A DNA stretch of 64,000 bases from Ensifer adhaerens (GTDB lineage: Bacteria > Pseudomonadota > Alphaproteobacteria > Rhizobiales > Rhizobiaceae). The stretch is from assembly GCF_028993555.1 (NCBI RefSeq), contig NZ_CP118610.1:1178001-1242000 (forward strand), given 5' to 3'. Positions within the stretch are counted from its first letter, which is position 1; each line of letters starts with the position of its first letter. Below are positions 19,370-28,347 of this stretch, in pieces. A model generated the notes under the pieces. That model was not told where the DNA came from, made no database searches, and saw only the letters and a program-made list of their open reading frames with translations. The translations under genes and the position numbers were made by a program.

Positions 19370-20027
19370 GATTGTGTTCCATCCATTCAATGATGTCGGC
19401 CGGTGTTCGGGCGACGAAATCGGCACCCGCCTCGATGAGATCGGGAACGGAGGCATAGCCCCAGGCAACGCCGATGGCGGCCGCTCCCGCGGCCTTGGCC
19501 ATCTGCATGTCGTAGATCGCGTCGCCGATGACGACCGTATCCTTCGCATCGATGCCCGCTTCCGAACAGCACTCCGTCACCATCGCCGGGTGCGGCTTGG
19601 AAGGGCAGTCGTCGGCGGTGCGCGACACGAAGAAGATCCTGTCGAAACCGTGGGTTTCGGAGATGTGGGTGAGGCCGCGCCGCGATTTGCCGGTGACAGC
19701 CCCGATCAGCAGTTCGTTGCGCGACGAAAGCGTCTGCATCATGTTGGCGATGCCCGGAAACAAGAGCTCCTGGAAGCCGGCTTCGCTGCGCACGCCCGCA
19801 AAGATCGACTTGTAGTGCGCAGTCATCGCCAGTGCCACGTCGTCGACATGCTCTCGGCCAAGCAACCGGGCAATGGCGATATCGAGTGTCAGGCCGATGA
19901 TGCCTTTAGTGGCAGAGATCTCCGGGCGCTCGCGATCGAACGCCTCGAAGGTGCGTGCCATCACCTCATGGATCAGGCCGCCGCTGTCGACCAGTGTACC
20001 GTCACAGTCGAAGAGCGCCAGTTTCAT
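19362..20027 (-). CDS. HAD-superfamily hydrolase, phosphoglycolate phosphatase-like
   Basis: Encodes 221 residues of a HAD phosphatase. Motif I is DCDGTLVDS at residues 8-16, motif II the T of GAVTGKSRR, motif III the K of SKPHPAMV, and motif IV GDAIYDMQMAKAAG. A helical cap lies between motifs I and II. The substrate cannot be read from the sequence; phosphoglycolate, sugar phosphates or nucleotides are possible. It is translationally coupled on both sides (TGATG with the pseudouridine synthase upstream, 8-bp overlap with the ATP12 gene), so the three form an operon. Confidence 0.88.
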   Translation of the reverse strand: MKLALFDCDGTLVDSGGLIHEVMARTFEAFDRERPEISATKGIIGLTLDIAIARLLGREHVDDVALAMTAHYKSIFAGVRSEAGFQELLFPGIANMMQTLSSRNELLIGAVTGKSRRGLTHISETHGFDRIFFVSRTADDCPSKPHPAMVTECCSEAGIDAKDTVVIGDAIYDMQMAKAAGAAAIGVAWGYASVPDLIEAGADFVARTPADIIEWMEHNHA

Positions 20028-21019
20028 CAGTCTTCCTCGTTGGCGGTGTTTTCGTCGAAGCCGAGCAGGTTCCAGCTCTGCACCATATGCGGCGGCAGCG
20101 GTGCAGTGACCTGAAGACGACCGCCGTCGGGATGCGGAATGTCGATATGCCGAGCATGCAGGTGCAGACGGTTCTGCATGCCGCCGGGGAACGACCAGTT
20201 GATGTCCGCCTCGAAATACTTGGGATCACCGATGATCGGATGCCCGATATGGGCGGCATGCACACGCAGCTGATGGGTGCGGCCGGTATAGGGTTCCATC
20301 TCCAGCCAGGCAAGGTTCTGGCCGGCCTGTTCGACGACGCGATAGTAGGAGATCGCGTGGTCGGCGCCGTCGTCACCGTGTTTGCCAATGCGCATGCGGT
20401 CGCCGTCCGGCGTCTGCTCCTTGACGAGCCACGTGGAAATCCTGTCTTCGCGTTTGCGCGGCACGCCCTTTACCAATGCCCAATAGGTTTTCTTGGTGTC
20501 GCGCTCGCGGAAAGCGGCGGTCAGCTTCTGGGCGGCGCCGCGGGTACGGGCGATTACCAGCACGCCCGAGGTGTCACGGTCGAGCCGGTGCACCAGACGC
20601 GGCTTTTCGCCCTTCTGATTGGTCCAGGCTTCGAGCATCTTGTCGATATGCCTGTTGACGCCTGAGCCACCCTGCACAGCGAGACCGGCTGGCTTGTTGA
20701 GCACGATCACCTTGGCGTCTTCGTGCAACACCATGCGCGACAGCAACTCTCCGTCTGGCGAATTCCGAAGGTCGCGCCCGGCGATCGGGCCGGTCTTCGT
20801 TTCCTTGGAATCGACACCAAGCGGCGGAATGCGGATCGTCTGGCCCGGTTGAATGCGGGTATCGGACTTGGCGCGCGCGCCGTCGACCCGAATCTGCCCG
20901 GAGCGCAAGAGCTTCTGCAGCGGACCGAAACCGAGCCCCGGAAAATGTACCTTGAACCAGCGGTCGAGGCGCATGCCAGCCTCGTCACCGTCCACCTGTC
21001 TGTGTTCTATGCCTGCCAT
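20027..21019 (-). CDS. RluC/RluD-family 23S rRNA pseudouridine synthase
   Basis: Encodes 330 residues of the RluA family, probably the RluC type that modifies 23S rRNA helices. An S4 RNA-binding domain (MRLDRWFKVHFPGLGFGPLQ, to about 75) precedes the catalytic domain, where HRLDRDTSGVLV carries the catalytic Asp, KTYWALVKG is motif IIa-like and PYTGRTHQLRVH is motif III. RluC rather than RluD or RluA is the best guess from the S4 domain; the exact uridines are not deducible. It heads the operon with the HAD and ATP12 genes. Confidence 0.85.
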   Translation of the reverse strand: MAGIEHRQVDGDEAGMRLDRWFKVHFPGLGFGPLQKLLRSGQIRVDGARAKSDTRIQPGQTIRIPPLGVDSKETKTGPIAGRDLRNSPDGELLSRMVLHEDAKVIVLNKPAGLAVQGGSGVNRHIDKMLEAWTNQKGEKPRLVHRLDRDTSGVLVIARTRGAAQKLTAAFRERDTKKTYWALVKGVPRKREDRISTWLVKEQTPDGDRMRIGKHGDDGADHAISYYRVVEQAGQNLAWLEMEPYTGRTHQLRVHAAHIGHPIIGDPKYFEADINWSFPGGMQNRLHLHARHIDIPHPDGGRLQVTAPLPPHMVQSWNLLGFDENTANEED

Positions 21020-21230
21020 TGAACGAACCTGCTTCCTATTTTCGCAGCACCGCGCATTCGTCCGAAGCCCTCGCGCCGAACTGGACGCAAGGAAGACGCT
21101 TCAGGGGCGCAAAGGCTGCCGCAATCCTTGTCTGCTGCATGACAACGCCCTCGAAGCGAAAAACGGTTGAAGGCCAATGCAGCAATGCGCCGCGTTTCCT
21201 TCGGATACGCAGCGCCTGTAAGTGCAGCCT

Positions 21231-21608
21231 TTAGACTATTGCGCGCATCAGAGCCAGCCCGCTGAAGACCGCGAGGATCGAAAGCACGACGCTGGCGATG
21301 ACATAGATCACCGAAAGCACGACATCGCCGCGCTGGGCAAGCGTGATAGCGTCCAGCGAAAAGGCGGAAAAGGTCGTATAGCCTCCCAGAACACCGGTGA
21401 TCAGGAAGACGCGCATTTCAGGCGAGGCGCCGAACTTGCGCATGATGACCTCCGCCAACACGCCGATCAGGAACGAGCCGGTCACGTTGACCCAGAGTGT
21501 GCCCCACGGAAAACCGGCCCCGAGACGGCGGATCGCCCAAAGGCCGACCAGATAGCGTAGGATCGAGCCGACGGCGCCGCCCGCGCCGACGAGAAGGAGG
21601 TGGGTCAT
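21231..21608 (-). CDS. crcB: Fluoride ion channel CrcB (Fluc)
   Basis: Encodes 125 residues with four transmembrane helices. Fluc motifs are GGAVGSILRYLVG in helix 1, WVNVTGSFLIGVLAE with the conserved Asn, and GVLGGYTTFSAFSLD with the two Phe-box positions. Such channels export cytoplasmic fluoride as dual-topology dimers. The start at 21608 is the usual MTHLLLVGAGG; a longer in-frame ORF is rejected. It lies 23 bp after fghA on the same strand, so it is probably in that transcript. I see no fluoride riboswitch nearby. Confidence 0.92.
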   Translation of the reverse strand: MTHLLLVGAGGAVGSILRYLVGLWAIRRLGAGFPWGTLWVNVTGSFLIGVLAEVIMRKFGASPEMRVFLITGVLGGYTTFSAFSLDAITLAQRGDVVLSVIYVIASVVLSILAVFSGLALMRAIV

Positions 21609-21631
21609 CACACGTTCCCGGTTGAGTATGG

Positions 21632-22465
21632 TTAGTCCAGCCGTTCGGCATGCCACTTCAGATGATCGTCCATGAAGGTGGAGATGAAGTAATAGGAGTG
21701 GTCGTAGCGCTCGTGCATGCGAAGCGTCAGATCGATCCCGGTGCCCTTGACCGCATCCTCGAATAGCCACGGGCGCAGGCCGTTTTCGAGAAAACTGTCC
21801 GCCTTGCCCTGGTCGATCAGGAATTCGGGGAAGCGCGCTCCGTCCTTGACGAGGGCGCAGGCATCGTATTGCCGCCAGGCGGCGCGGTCGGTTCCAAGGT
21901 ACTTCTCAAAGGCGCCGATCGACCAATCGGCTGTCGAGGGCTCGACGATCGGGGCGAAGGCCGAGCAGCTCTTGAAGCGGTCCGGGTTCTTGAGCGCAAT
22001 CGTCATCGCGCCGTGACCGCCCATCGAGTGACCGAAGATTCCCTGGCGGCTCATGTCCATGCGAAAGTGCTGGCTGACGAAGGCGGGCAGTTCCTCGCTG
22101 ATGTAGCTGTACATCTGATAGTGCTCGGCCCAAGGCGTTTCGGTGGCGTCGACATAGAACCCGGCGCCTTTGCCCATCTGCCAGTTGGTCAGTTCGTCCG
22201 GGACGTCGGCGCCGCGCGGGCTCGTATCCGGGCAAACGATGATAAGCCCGAGCTCGGCGGCCATCCGCCGATACTCGCCTTTCTCCATGACGTTTGCATG
22301 CGTGCAGGTGAGGCCGGACAGGTACCAGAGCACCGGCCGTGGTTCCTTGATCGCCTGCGGCGGCACGAAGACGGCAAAGGTCATCTCGCCCTTGCAGGCC
22401 TCGGACTCGTGCGAAAAGACGCCCTGCATGCCGCCGAAAGCGGTGTTTTGCGAAAGGACTTTCAT
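21632..22465 (-). CDS. fghA: S-formylglutathione hydrolase
   Basis: Encodes 277 residues of the esterase-D family that hydrolyses S-formylglutathione to formate and glutathione, the second step of glutathione-dependent formaldehyde oxidation. The nucleophile elbow is GHSMGGHG, the oxyanion region LSGLTCTHAN, and the C-terminal His lies in RYDHSYYFISTF. The enzyme that makes its substrate, AdhC, is encoded 1.2 kb upstream on the same strand, separated by two unrelated genes. The length matches the family. Confidence 0.95.
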   Translation of the reverse strand: MKVLSQNTAFGGMQGVFSHESEACKGEMTFAVFVPPQAIKEPRPVLWYLSGLTCTHANVMEKGEYRRMAAELGLIIVCPDTSPRGADVPDELTNWQMGKGAGFYVDATETPWAEHYQMYSYISEELPAFVSQHFRMDMSRQGIFGHSMGGHGAMTIALKNPDRFKSCSAFAPIVEPSTADWSIGAFEKYLGTDRAAWRQYDACALVKDGARFPEFLIDQGKADSFLENGLRPWLFEDAVKGTGIDLTLRMHERYDHSYYFISTFMDDHLKWHAERLD

Positions 22466-22489
22466 GGAATGCTCCCTGGATAGTGCTGC

Positions 22490-23140
22490 TCAGCCGGCAA
22501 GCTGTACGGCCGCATTGACGGCGGCGGCAACGAGCACGGTGTTGAAGAAGAACGAAACGATGGCGTGCATCAGGTTGATGCGCCGCATGGCCGTCGTGGT
22601 GATGGCGACATCGGAGGTCTGCGCGGTCATGCCGATGACGAAGGAAAAATAGAGGAAATCAAAGCCGCCGGGTTCAGGGGTCTCGGGAAAGTCCAGGCCG
22701 CGTGCCGGCTCCGGAGTCTGCGCATTCGCGGCCGGCACCCAGTATATGTGTGCATAGTGCATAGCCGCCATCATGTGGATCGTCGCCCAGCCGAGCACGA
22801 CCGAGGCAAAGGCGAGGCCGAGCGCCAGCGCCGATCCCGTCTTCTCGCCGTTGAGGGCGAAGAACAAAGACACAAGCGAACTCGCAGCCGCCCCGAATGT
22901 CACAAGCAGGATGACGACCTCAGGCTCGTCGGTATTTCTGGCATGGGTCTTCAGGTGTCGGCCGGTCATCATCCGCAGTCGCCGCCAGCACATGACGAGG
23001 TAGACGCAGAAGAAGGTAATCGCAGCGCCTTCAAGTGCGAAGCGTCGCGCAATGAACCAGAGAACGGGCACGCTCGCGAGCGCGCAAAGAATGGCGGTGT
23101 AGAAGGGCCAGTGCCTGAGCTTCGTCGTCGTCGCTGTCAT
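22490..23140 (-). CDS. DUF1345 family membrane protein
   Basis: Encodes 216 residues with about five or six hydrophobic segments and the DUF1345 hallmarks WATIHMMAAMHYAHIYW and GFDFLYFSFVIGMTAQTSDV. The function is unknown. The start at 23140 (MTATTTKLRHWP) is chosen because upstream in-frame sequence overlaps the next gene and is compositionally unlike protein. It lies 24 bp before fghA and 43 bp after the DUF188 gene on the same strand. Confidence 0.85.
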   Translation of the reverse strand: MTATTTKLRHWPFYTAILCALASVPVLWFIARRFALEGAAITFFCVYLVMCWRRLRMMTGRHLKTHARNTDEPEVVILLVTFGAAASSLVSLFFALNGEKTGSALALGLAFASVVLGWATIHMMAAMHYAHIYWVPAANAQTPEPARGLDFPETPEPGGFDFLYFSFVIGMTAQTSDVAITTTAMRRINLMHAIVSFFFNTVLVAAAVNAAVQLAG

Positions 23141-23183
23141 CCAGATGCCCCTGCGCTCCGCAGCGGAAGCGGCTGCCGCAACG

Positions 23184-23624
23184 TCACTTTTTCGCCTGCC
23201 GCGCGAGTCGGTCAAGCGTTTCGAGGAAGGCGGAGCGATCGCGCTGCGTGAAGGCGGCGTTGTAGCCCTTGCTTTCACCGGTTTCGCGCAGATGTTGGCC
23301 AAGGTCACGCATGGCAGAGGCCATGCCGATATTGCCCTTGTCGAAGATGCGTCCGGAAGGGCCGGTAACAAGCGCGCCGGCGGCAACGCAGCGCACAGCC
23401 AACGGCACATCGGCGGTGACGACGATATCGCCCTCATGCGCCCGCTCGGCGATCCAGTTGTCCGCCGCATCGAATCCCGCCGAGACGATGACGTTGTGCA
23501 CCATCGGATCGCGCGAGGGGCGCAGGCCCGAATTGGCGACGAAGGTCACCTCGATCCGGTGGCGCTCGGCGACTTTCAGGATTTCCGCTTTCACCGGGCA
23601 GGCATCGGCGTCGACATAGATCAT
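23184..23624 (-). CDS. YaiI/YqxD family protein (DUF188)
   Basis: Encodes 146 residues of the UPF0178/DUF188 family, which has a PIN-like fold. The acidic N-terminal MIYVDADACPVK and the central ADVPLAVRCVAAGALVTGPSGRIF blocks are diagnostic; VDADACP and GDIVVTADVPLA supply the acidic residues expected in a PIN-like metal site. Cellular role is unknown. It sits between adhC and DUF1345 genes on the same strand and is separated from adhC by a terminator. Confidence 0.88.
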   Translation of the reverse strand: MIYVDADACPVKAEILKVAERHRIEVTFVANSGLRPSRDPMVHNVIVSAGFDAADNWIAERAHEGDIVVTADVPLAVRCVAAGALVTGPSGRIFDKGNIGMASAMRDLGQHLRETGESKGYNAAFTQRDRSAFLETLDRLARQAKK

Positions 23625-23650
23625 CTTGAATCAATTTCTCAACGGGGCTG

Positions 23651-23683
23651 AAAAGGCGCCGGAAATCAATCGACTCCGGCGCC
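23651..23683 (-). terminator. Intrinsic terminator downstream of adhC
   Basis: GGCGCCGGA (23655-23663) pairs with TCCGGCGCC (23675-23683). Read on the minus strand, the stem is followed by TTTT (complement of 23651-23654). It lies 22 bp after the adhC stop, so adhC is probably not cotranscribed efficiently with the genes towards fghA. Confidence 0.85.
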
Positions 23684-23704
23684 GTTCTGAATCGAAATAA
23701 GAGC

Positions 23705-24832
<1,128 letters not shown>

Positions 24833-24901
24833 TTATTTTCTCCTTCGACTGAAATGAATTCGGGCCGCCAGGAGGGCGGCCCCAAGTGGAATCGCAATCG
24901 G

Positions 24902-25300
24902 TTATCGAATGTTCTGTTGAACGCGATTGAGTTCGATCTCAAGTGCGGCAATGGCCTTGCCGGTCTGTTCGTGCAGCTTCTTGACCAGTGCAAGCTGCTC
25001 GCGAAGGCCGTCGCTCTTGTCCTCGTCAGCATCGGCATCCGGCGCGCGACCGAGGCCGGCGATCAGCCAGGCCGGGGTAACGCCCAGCACACCGGCAAGC
25101 ATGAAGAGCCGGTTGGTCCTCGGCTCGGCGCGATCACGTTCCCAGGCGGCGACCGTCTCTGTGCGAACGCCGAGCTGGTCTGCAAGATCCTTCGCGCTGA
25201 GATTGGCGGCGTCGCGGGCCCTCCAGATGCGTCCTCCCAGCGTGTCACCATCGCTGGTGTCGCGCAGGCGGGCAATCATCGTTTCGGTGGACAAGCGCAT
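24902..25300 (-). CDS. XRE-family helix-turn-helix transcriptional regulator
   Basis: Encodes 132 residues. The XRE HTH spans about residues 20-80 (LGGRIWRARDAANLSAKDLADQLGV followed by TETVAAWERDRAEPRTNRL). The C-terminal part (REQLALVKKLHEQTGKAIAALE) is likely helical and may form a coiled coil for dimerisation. The start at 25300 follows AAGGAG by 7 bases, better than the in-frame codon at 25330. It lies 69 bp upstream of adhC, same strand; regulation of the formaldehyde pathway is inferred from position only. Confidence 0.85.
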   Translation of the reverse strand: MRLSTETMIARLRDTSDGDTLGGRIWRARDAANLSAKDLADQLGVRTETVAAWERDRAEPRTNRLFMLAGVLGVTPAWLIAGLGRAPDADADEDKSDGLREQLALVKKLHEQTGKAIAALEIELNRVQQNIR

Positions 25301-25547
25301 GGATATCTCCTTTGCCACGGTTACGTTCAAAGGTCCCGGGCCTCGGCGGCAGGACGCCGACTCTGAGGTCCGGGGCGGAAGATTGTCCTGAGCTTATAGG
25401 CATTTGGGCGGCGAGCGACCATCCCGAAGCGCCAAAAACACCGTCAATTGCGGCCAGGGCGCGGATAGTTCGCTCTCCGACGTATCCTCGGCGGTTGAAA
25501 ATCATGGCTTAGGCTCTAATGTCCGGCGGCCAACCGGAGCTTGCCCC

Positions 25548-26486
25548 ATGACCGACGCCCGAACCGCGGCTGCCGAACCAGCCGATACTGTGATGCAAGG
25601 CGTCGCCATCATGCTTTTTGCGATGGTCATCCTGCCCGGCATGGACGTAATCGCGAAATACATGGCTGTCCATGAGGGCATGTCGCCCGGCCAGGTGACC
25701 TTCTACCGATTCTTCTTCCAGTTGGTGGCGACGTTGCCAATGCTGCTTGGCGCCGGCGGCCTCAGGGCACTGAAGCCGAAGCGGCCGTGGGCCAATCTGC
25801 TGCGCGGCGTGCTCTTGGCGACCGCGGCCTTGTTCTTCTTCATTTCCGTGAAATACATGCCGCTGGCCGATACCTTCGCCATCTATTTCGTCGAGCCTTT
25901 CATCCTGACCTGCCTTTCCGCCGTGTTTCTCAAGGAGAGGGTTGGTTGGCGGCGCTGGCTCGCCATCGTTGTCGGCTTTGGCGGAGCGATGATCGTCATC
26001 CAGCCGAGCTTTGCAGCTTTTGGCCTGACAGCCCTGCTGCCGGTGGCCTGCGCCTTCGTCTTTGCCTGCTATCTGCTTCTCAATCGCGCGGTCGGCACCG
26101 GCGACTCGCCGCTGACGATGCAGACCATCGCCGGCATCGGCGGTACGTTGACGATGGCGCTGATAATATTGATCGGCAACGGCATGGGCAGTGCGGACTT
26201 CGTGCCGTCGCTGCCGAAGTCGCCGCTCGGCTGGGTGCTGGTGGTCATCCTCGGCGCACTTTCCGGCTACGGCCACCTGCTCGTCGTCAAGGCCTTCCGC
26301 GCGGCACCCGTCTCGTTGCTGGCGCCATTCCACTATTTCGAGATCGTCACCGCCACGGCGCTCGGCTATCTCATCTTCGGAGATTTTCCGTCACTCTCGA
26401 AATGGCTTGGCATCGCCATCATCGTCGGCTCGGGCCTGTTCATCATCTGGCGCGAACGGGTGGCCGGGCGGCGGGCGGCGAACTGA
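25548..26486 (+). CDS. EamA-family (DMT) transporter
   Basis: Encodes 312 residues with ten predicted transmembrane segments in two EamA repeats, as in RhaT/RarD-type drug/metabolite transporters. Typical signatures are GMSPGQVTFYRFFFQL, DTFAIYFVEPFILTCLSAVFLKE at the end of repeat one, and APFHYFEIVTATALGYLIFGD in repeat two. Such carriers export amino acids or other metabolites; the substrate is not deducible. The start at 25548 follows GGAG by 8 bases. It converges with lipB, with 6 bp between stop codons. Confidence 0.87.
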   Translation: MTDARTAAAEPADTVMQGVAIMLFAMVILPGMDVIAKYMAVHEGMSPGQVTFYRFFFQLVATLPMLLGAGGLRALKPKRPWANLLRGVLLATAALFFFISVKYMPLADTFAIYFVEPFILTCLSAVFLKERVGWRRWLAIVVGFGGAMIVIQPSFAAFGLTALLPVACAFVFACYLLLNRAVGTGDSPLTMQTIAGIGGTLTMALIILIGNGMGSADFVPSLPKSPLGWVLVVILGALSGYGHLLVVKAFRAAPVSLLAPFHYFEIVTATALGYLIFGDFPSLSKWLGIAIIVGSGLFIIWRERVAGRRAAN

Positions 26487-26492
26487 GCCGGC

Positions 26493-27212
26493 TCAGGCCG
26501 CGTCGGTCCGTGTCGGGCCGAACACCGTCTCGAAGGCTTCGCGCAGGCGAATATCGACATCCGGCATCATCACGGGCAGACCGAGATCGACGAGGCTGGT
26601 GACGCCATAGCCGCGAATGCCGCAGGGCACGATGCCGCCGAAATGGTCGAGGTCCGGATCGACGTTGAGGGCAAAGCCGTGGAAGCTCACCCATTTGCGC
26701 AGGCGGATGCCAATCGCGGCGATCTTGTCTTCCGACATCGAGCCGTCGGGCAGGACGGGCTTTTCCGGGCGCCGAACCCAGACGCCGACCCGATCTTCGC
26801 GACGCTCACCTCGCACGTTCATCGAATCGAGCGTGGAGATGACGACGCTTTCGAGTGCAGCGACGAAGGCACGCACATCCTGTTTCCGGCGCTTGAGATC
26901 GAGCATCACGTAAACGACGCGCTGGCCGGGGCCATGATAGGTGTATTCGCCACCGCGACCCGTCGCGAACACCGGAAAGCGATCCGGCATCACCAGGTCG
27001 GCAACATCGGCACTGGTGCCGGCCGTGTACAGCGGGGGATGTTCGACCAGCCAGACGAGTTCATCCGCGGCGCCGGCAGCGATCGCAGCCGCTTCCCGCT
27101 CCATCAATTCGACGGCCCGTGGATAATCCACCAGATCAGAAGCGATCCGCCAGCGAACCGGCGGTGATTCCGGGGGGGCGAACATGTCCTGGCTCAGATT
27201 TTCACGCTGCAT
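26493..27212 (-). CDS. lipB: Octanoyltransferase
   Basis: Encodes 239 residues of LipB, which transfers octanoyl from acyl carrier protein to the lipoyl domains of 2-oxoacid dehydrogenases, the first step of lipoate synthesis. The substrate pocket [17 protein letters not shown], the catalytic Lys in [22 protein letters not shown] and the catalytic Cys in [15 protein letters not shown] are all visible. The length is normal. A 194-bp region separates it from the first tRNA-Leu gene. Confidence 0.95.
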   Translation of the reverse strand: MQRENLSQDMFAPPESPPVRWRIASDLVDYPRAVELMEREAAAIAAGAADELVWLVEHPPLYTAGTSADVADLVMPDRFPVFATGRGGEYTYHGPGQRVVYVMLDLKRRKQDVRAFVAALESVVISTLDSMNVRGERREDRVGVWVRRPEKPVLPDGSMSEDKIAAIGIRLRKWVSFHGFALNVDPDLDHFGGIVPCGIRGYGVTSLVDLGLPVMMPDVDIRLREAFETVFGPTRTDAA

Positions 27213-27343
27213 TCGCTTGGCATTCCTGTTTTGTGAGAGCTTGTAAATGGGATGGCGCGCGACGAGAGTCCAGCGTTTCCAACGCTTCCCGAGGGAGCCG
27301 TTGAAATAGTTTCACTTCCCGTCAAATTTCTGTCGTCATCCCC

Positions 27344-27372
27344 TTGTGCCCCCAAAAGGCTTTTGCTACATG
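27344..27372 (+). promoter_or_regulatory. Promoter of tRNA-Leu copy 1
   Basis: TTGTGC (27344-27349) and TACATG (27367-27372) are separated by 17 bp, a sigma-70-like arrangement. Both hexamers are identical in copy 2 while the spacer between them has diverged, which supports their role as promoter elements. The tRNA begins 34 bp after the -10. Confidence 0.7.
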
Positions 27373-27406
27373 CAGCCCCGTCGACGCAGGTCGGCCCTAC
27401 CACGAT

Positions 27407-27491
27407 GCGGTCGTGGCGGAATTGGTAGACGCGCAGCGTTGAGGTCGCTGTGGGGCAACCCGTGGAAGTTCGAGTCTTCTCGACCGCACCA
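27407..27491 (+). tRNA. tRNA-Leu, anticodon GAG, copy 1
   Basis: This 85-nt class II tRNA has acceptor arms GCGGTCG and CGACCGC, and an encoded CCA end (27489-27491). The anticodon stem CAGCG/CGCTG holds loop TTGAGGT with anticodon GAG, reading CUC and CUU. The T loop is TTCGAGT. The long variable arm (TGTGGGGCAACCCGTGG region) is expected for tRNA-Leu. It is identical to the copy at 27936. Confidence 0.97.
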
Positions 27492-27495
27492 AAAA

Positions 27496-27519
27496 AACCC
27501 GGCTTCGGCCGGGTTTTTT
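27496..27519 (+). terminator. Terminator of tRNA-Leu copy 1
   Basis: AACCCGGC pairs with GCCGGGTT around a stable TTCG tetraloop, followed by TTTT. It lies 4 bp after the CCA end. Confidence 0.92.
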
Positions 27520-27872
27520 GTTTTTAAATTCCATCGGAAAACAGCGCGCCTTCGCGGATTCCGCCTCGGACACATCCATTCGTCACCCAGGTCAAACTAA
27601 TCGACAAACCGCGCAACGCGAAGGACATCATTCTGCTTGCGTGCCACGGGTCAGGGGGGGGCGCCATCTTGCCGTTGCGGAAGGCGACCTCGGCGCGCAG
27701 TTCGACACGGTTCATGGATCTGAGTCGCCAAACAACCTTCGAGCTCGGGCTCTCAAACGACAATATGTGCGCAACAAAACGTGCCATCGCTGCCGGGAAA
27801 GTCTGGCAACCGCTTCGAATCTGAGGGATTTCAGGTTTTCCACCGGCCTGTTCGAATTATCCGTTGCCGTGC
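27520..27872 (+). other. 353-bp spacer between the two tRNA genes, no gene recognised
   Basis: Short open frames exist on both strands (for example an 87-codon minus frame at 27524-27787) but none has a good ribosome binding site or recognisable protein features. I see no integrase, transposase or terminal inverted repeats. A GGGGGGG run occurs at about 27655. This stretch is not repeated on the far side of copy 2. Confidence 0.6.
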
Positions 27873-27901
27873 TTGTGCACTGCGGGGGCTTTTGCTACAT
27901 G
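27873..27901 (+). promoter_or_regulatory. Promoter of tRNA-Leu copy 2
   Basis: TTGTGC (27873-27878) and TACATG (27896-27901) are separated by 17 bp, as in copy 1. The spacer has diverged (GC-rich here) but the hexamers have not. Confidence 0.7.
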
Positions 27902-27935
27902 CAGCCCCGCCGGCGCAAATCGGCCCTACCACGAT

Positions 27936-28020
27936 GCGGTCGTGGCGGAATTGGTAGACGCGCAGCGTTGAGGTCGCTGTGGGGCAACCCGTGGAAGTTC
28001 GAGTCTTCTCGACCGCACCA
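27936..28020 (+). tRNA. tRNA-Leu, anticodon GAG, copy 2
   Basis: Identical over all 85 nt to the tRNA at 27407: acceptor GCGGTCG/CGACCGC, anticodon GAG in TTGAGGT, encoded CCA. It has its own promoter and terminator, so both copies should be functional. Confidence 0.97.
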
Positions 28021-28045
28021 AAAACCGGCTTCGGCCGGTTTTTTT
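28021..28045 (+). terminator. Terminator of tRNA-Leu copy 2
   Basis: CCGGC (28025-28029) pairs with GCCGG (28034-28038) around a TTCG tetraloop, and seven T follow. The stem can extend through flanking A and T bases. Confidence 0.9.
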
Positions 28046-28190
28046 GTTTTTTCACCTGCATTTAGCCTTGAGCCCACCGTGTGGCCCAGCTTTGGGCGAT
28101 GCTGCGGCCCGCAAGCCTCAACGCATGTTCCGGCCGTAGGTCGGTTGCATAACGCGGCCCGCCACGGAAAATAGCAATGAGCGCTGCCAC

Positions 28191-28211
28191 ATTTCGCCTA
28201 GCAGGCGAAAT
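28191..28211. repeat. Perfect inverted repeat upstream of the serine hydrolase gene
   Basis: ATTTCGCC (28191-28198) and GGCGAAAT (28204-28211) flank TAGCA. There is no T-tract, so it is not a terminator. It lies 136 bp before the proposed start codon in a noncoding stretch and resembles a regulator operator. The partner protein is unknown. Confidence 0.5.
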
Positions 28212-28347
28212 GGCTTGGAATGTTGTTCGGTGCTAACATTTGACCGGTATTCCAGAACGAGGGGCGGGCTGGAGCCAATTTTCTGGGCGCGGCGGCGGTT
28301 GGGCGACCTGCACCAACCACGAAGCCGTGTTTGCTTGGGAGGTTCTC

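Larger units (their letters stand above)
27343..27520 (+). repeat. tRNA-Leu segmental duplication, copy 1
   Basis: This block (promoter, tRNA and terminator) matches 27872-28046 at an offset of exactly 529 bp. The tRNA sequences are identical. The -35, -10 and most of the region between the promoter and the tRNA are conserved. The spacer and the terminator stem differ, which suggests the duplication is not recent. Confidence 0.9.
27872..28046 (+). repeat. tRNA-Leu segmental duplication, copy 2
   Basis: Second copy of the promoter-tRNA-terminator block, 529 bp downstream of the first. Aligned without gaps from the -35 hexamer to the tRNA end; the terminator stem is two pairs shorter than in copy 1. 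Confidence 0.9.

Noticed and set aside
21609..21631. Fluoride riboswitch upstream of crcB
   Set aside because: Only 23 bp separate crcB from fghA, too short for the riboswitch, and no matching sequence was seen.
27524..27787. 87-codon minus-strand frame between the tRNA-Leu copies
   Set aside because: No ribosome binding site and no recognisable protein features; arises from a GC-rich spacer.
28240..28347. Upstream start of the serine hydrolase at TTG 28240
   Set aside because: The extension is low-complexity and has no binding site; the TTG at 28348 follows GGGAGG.
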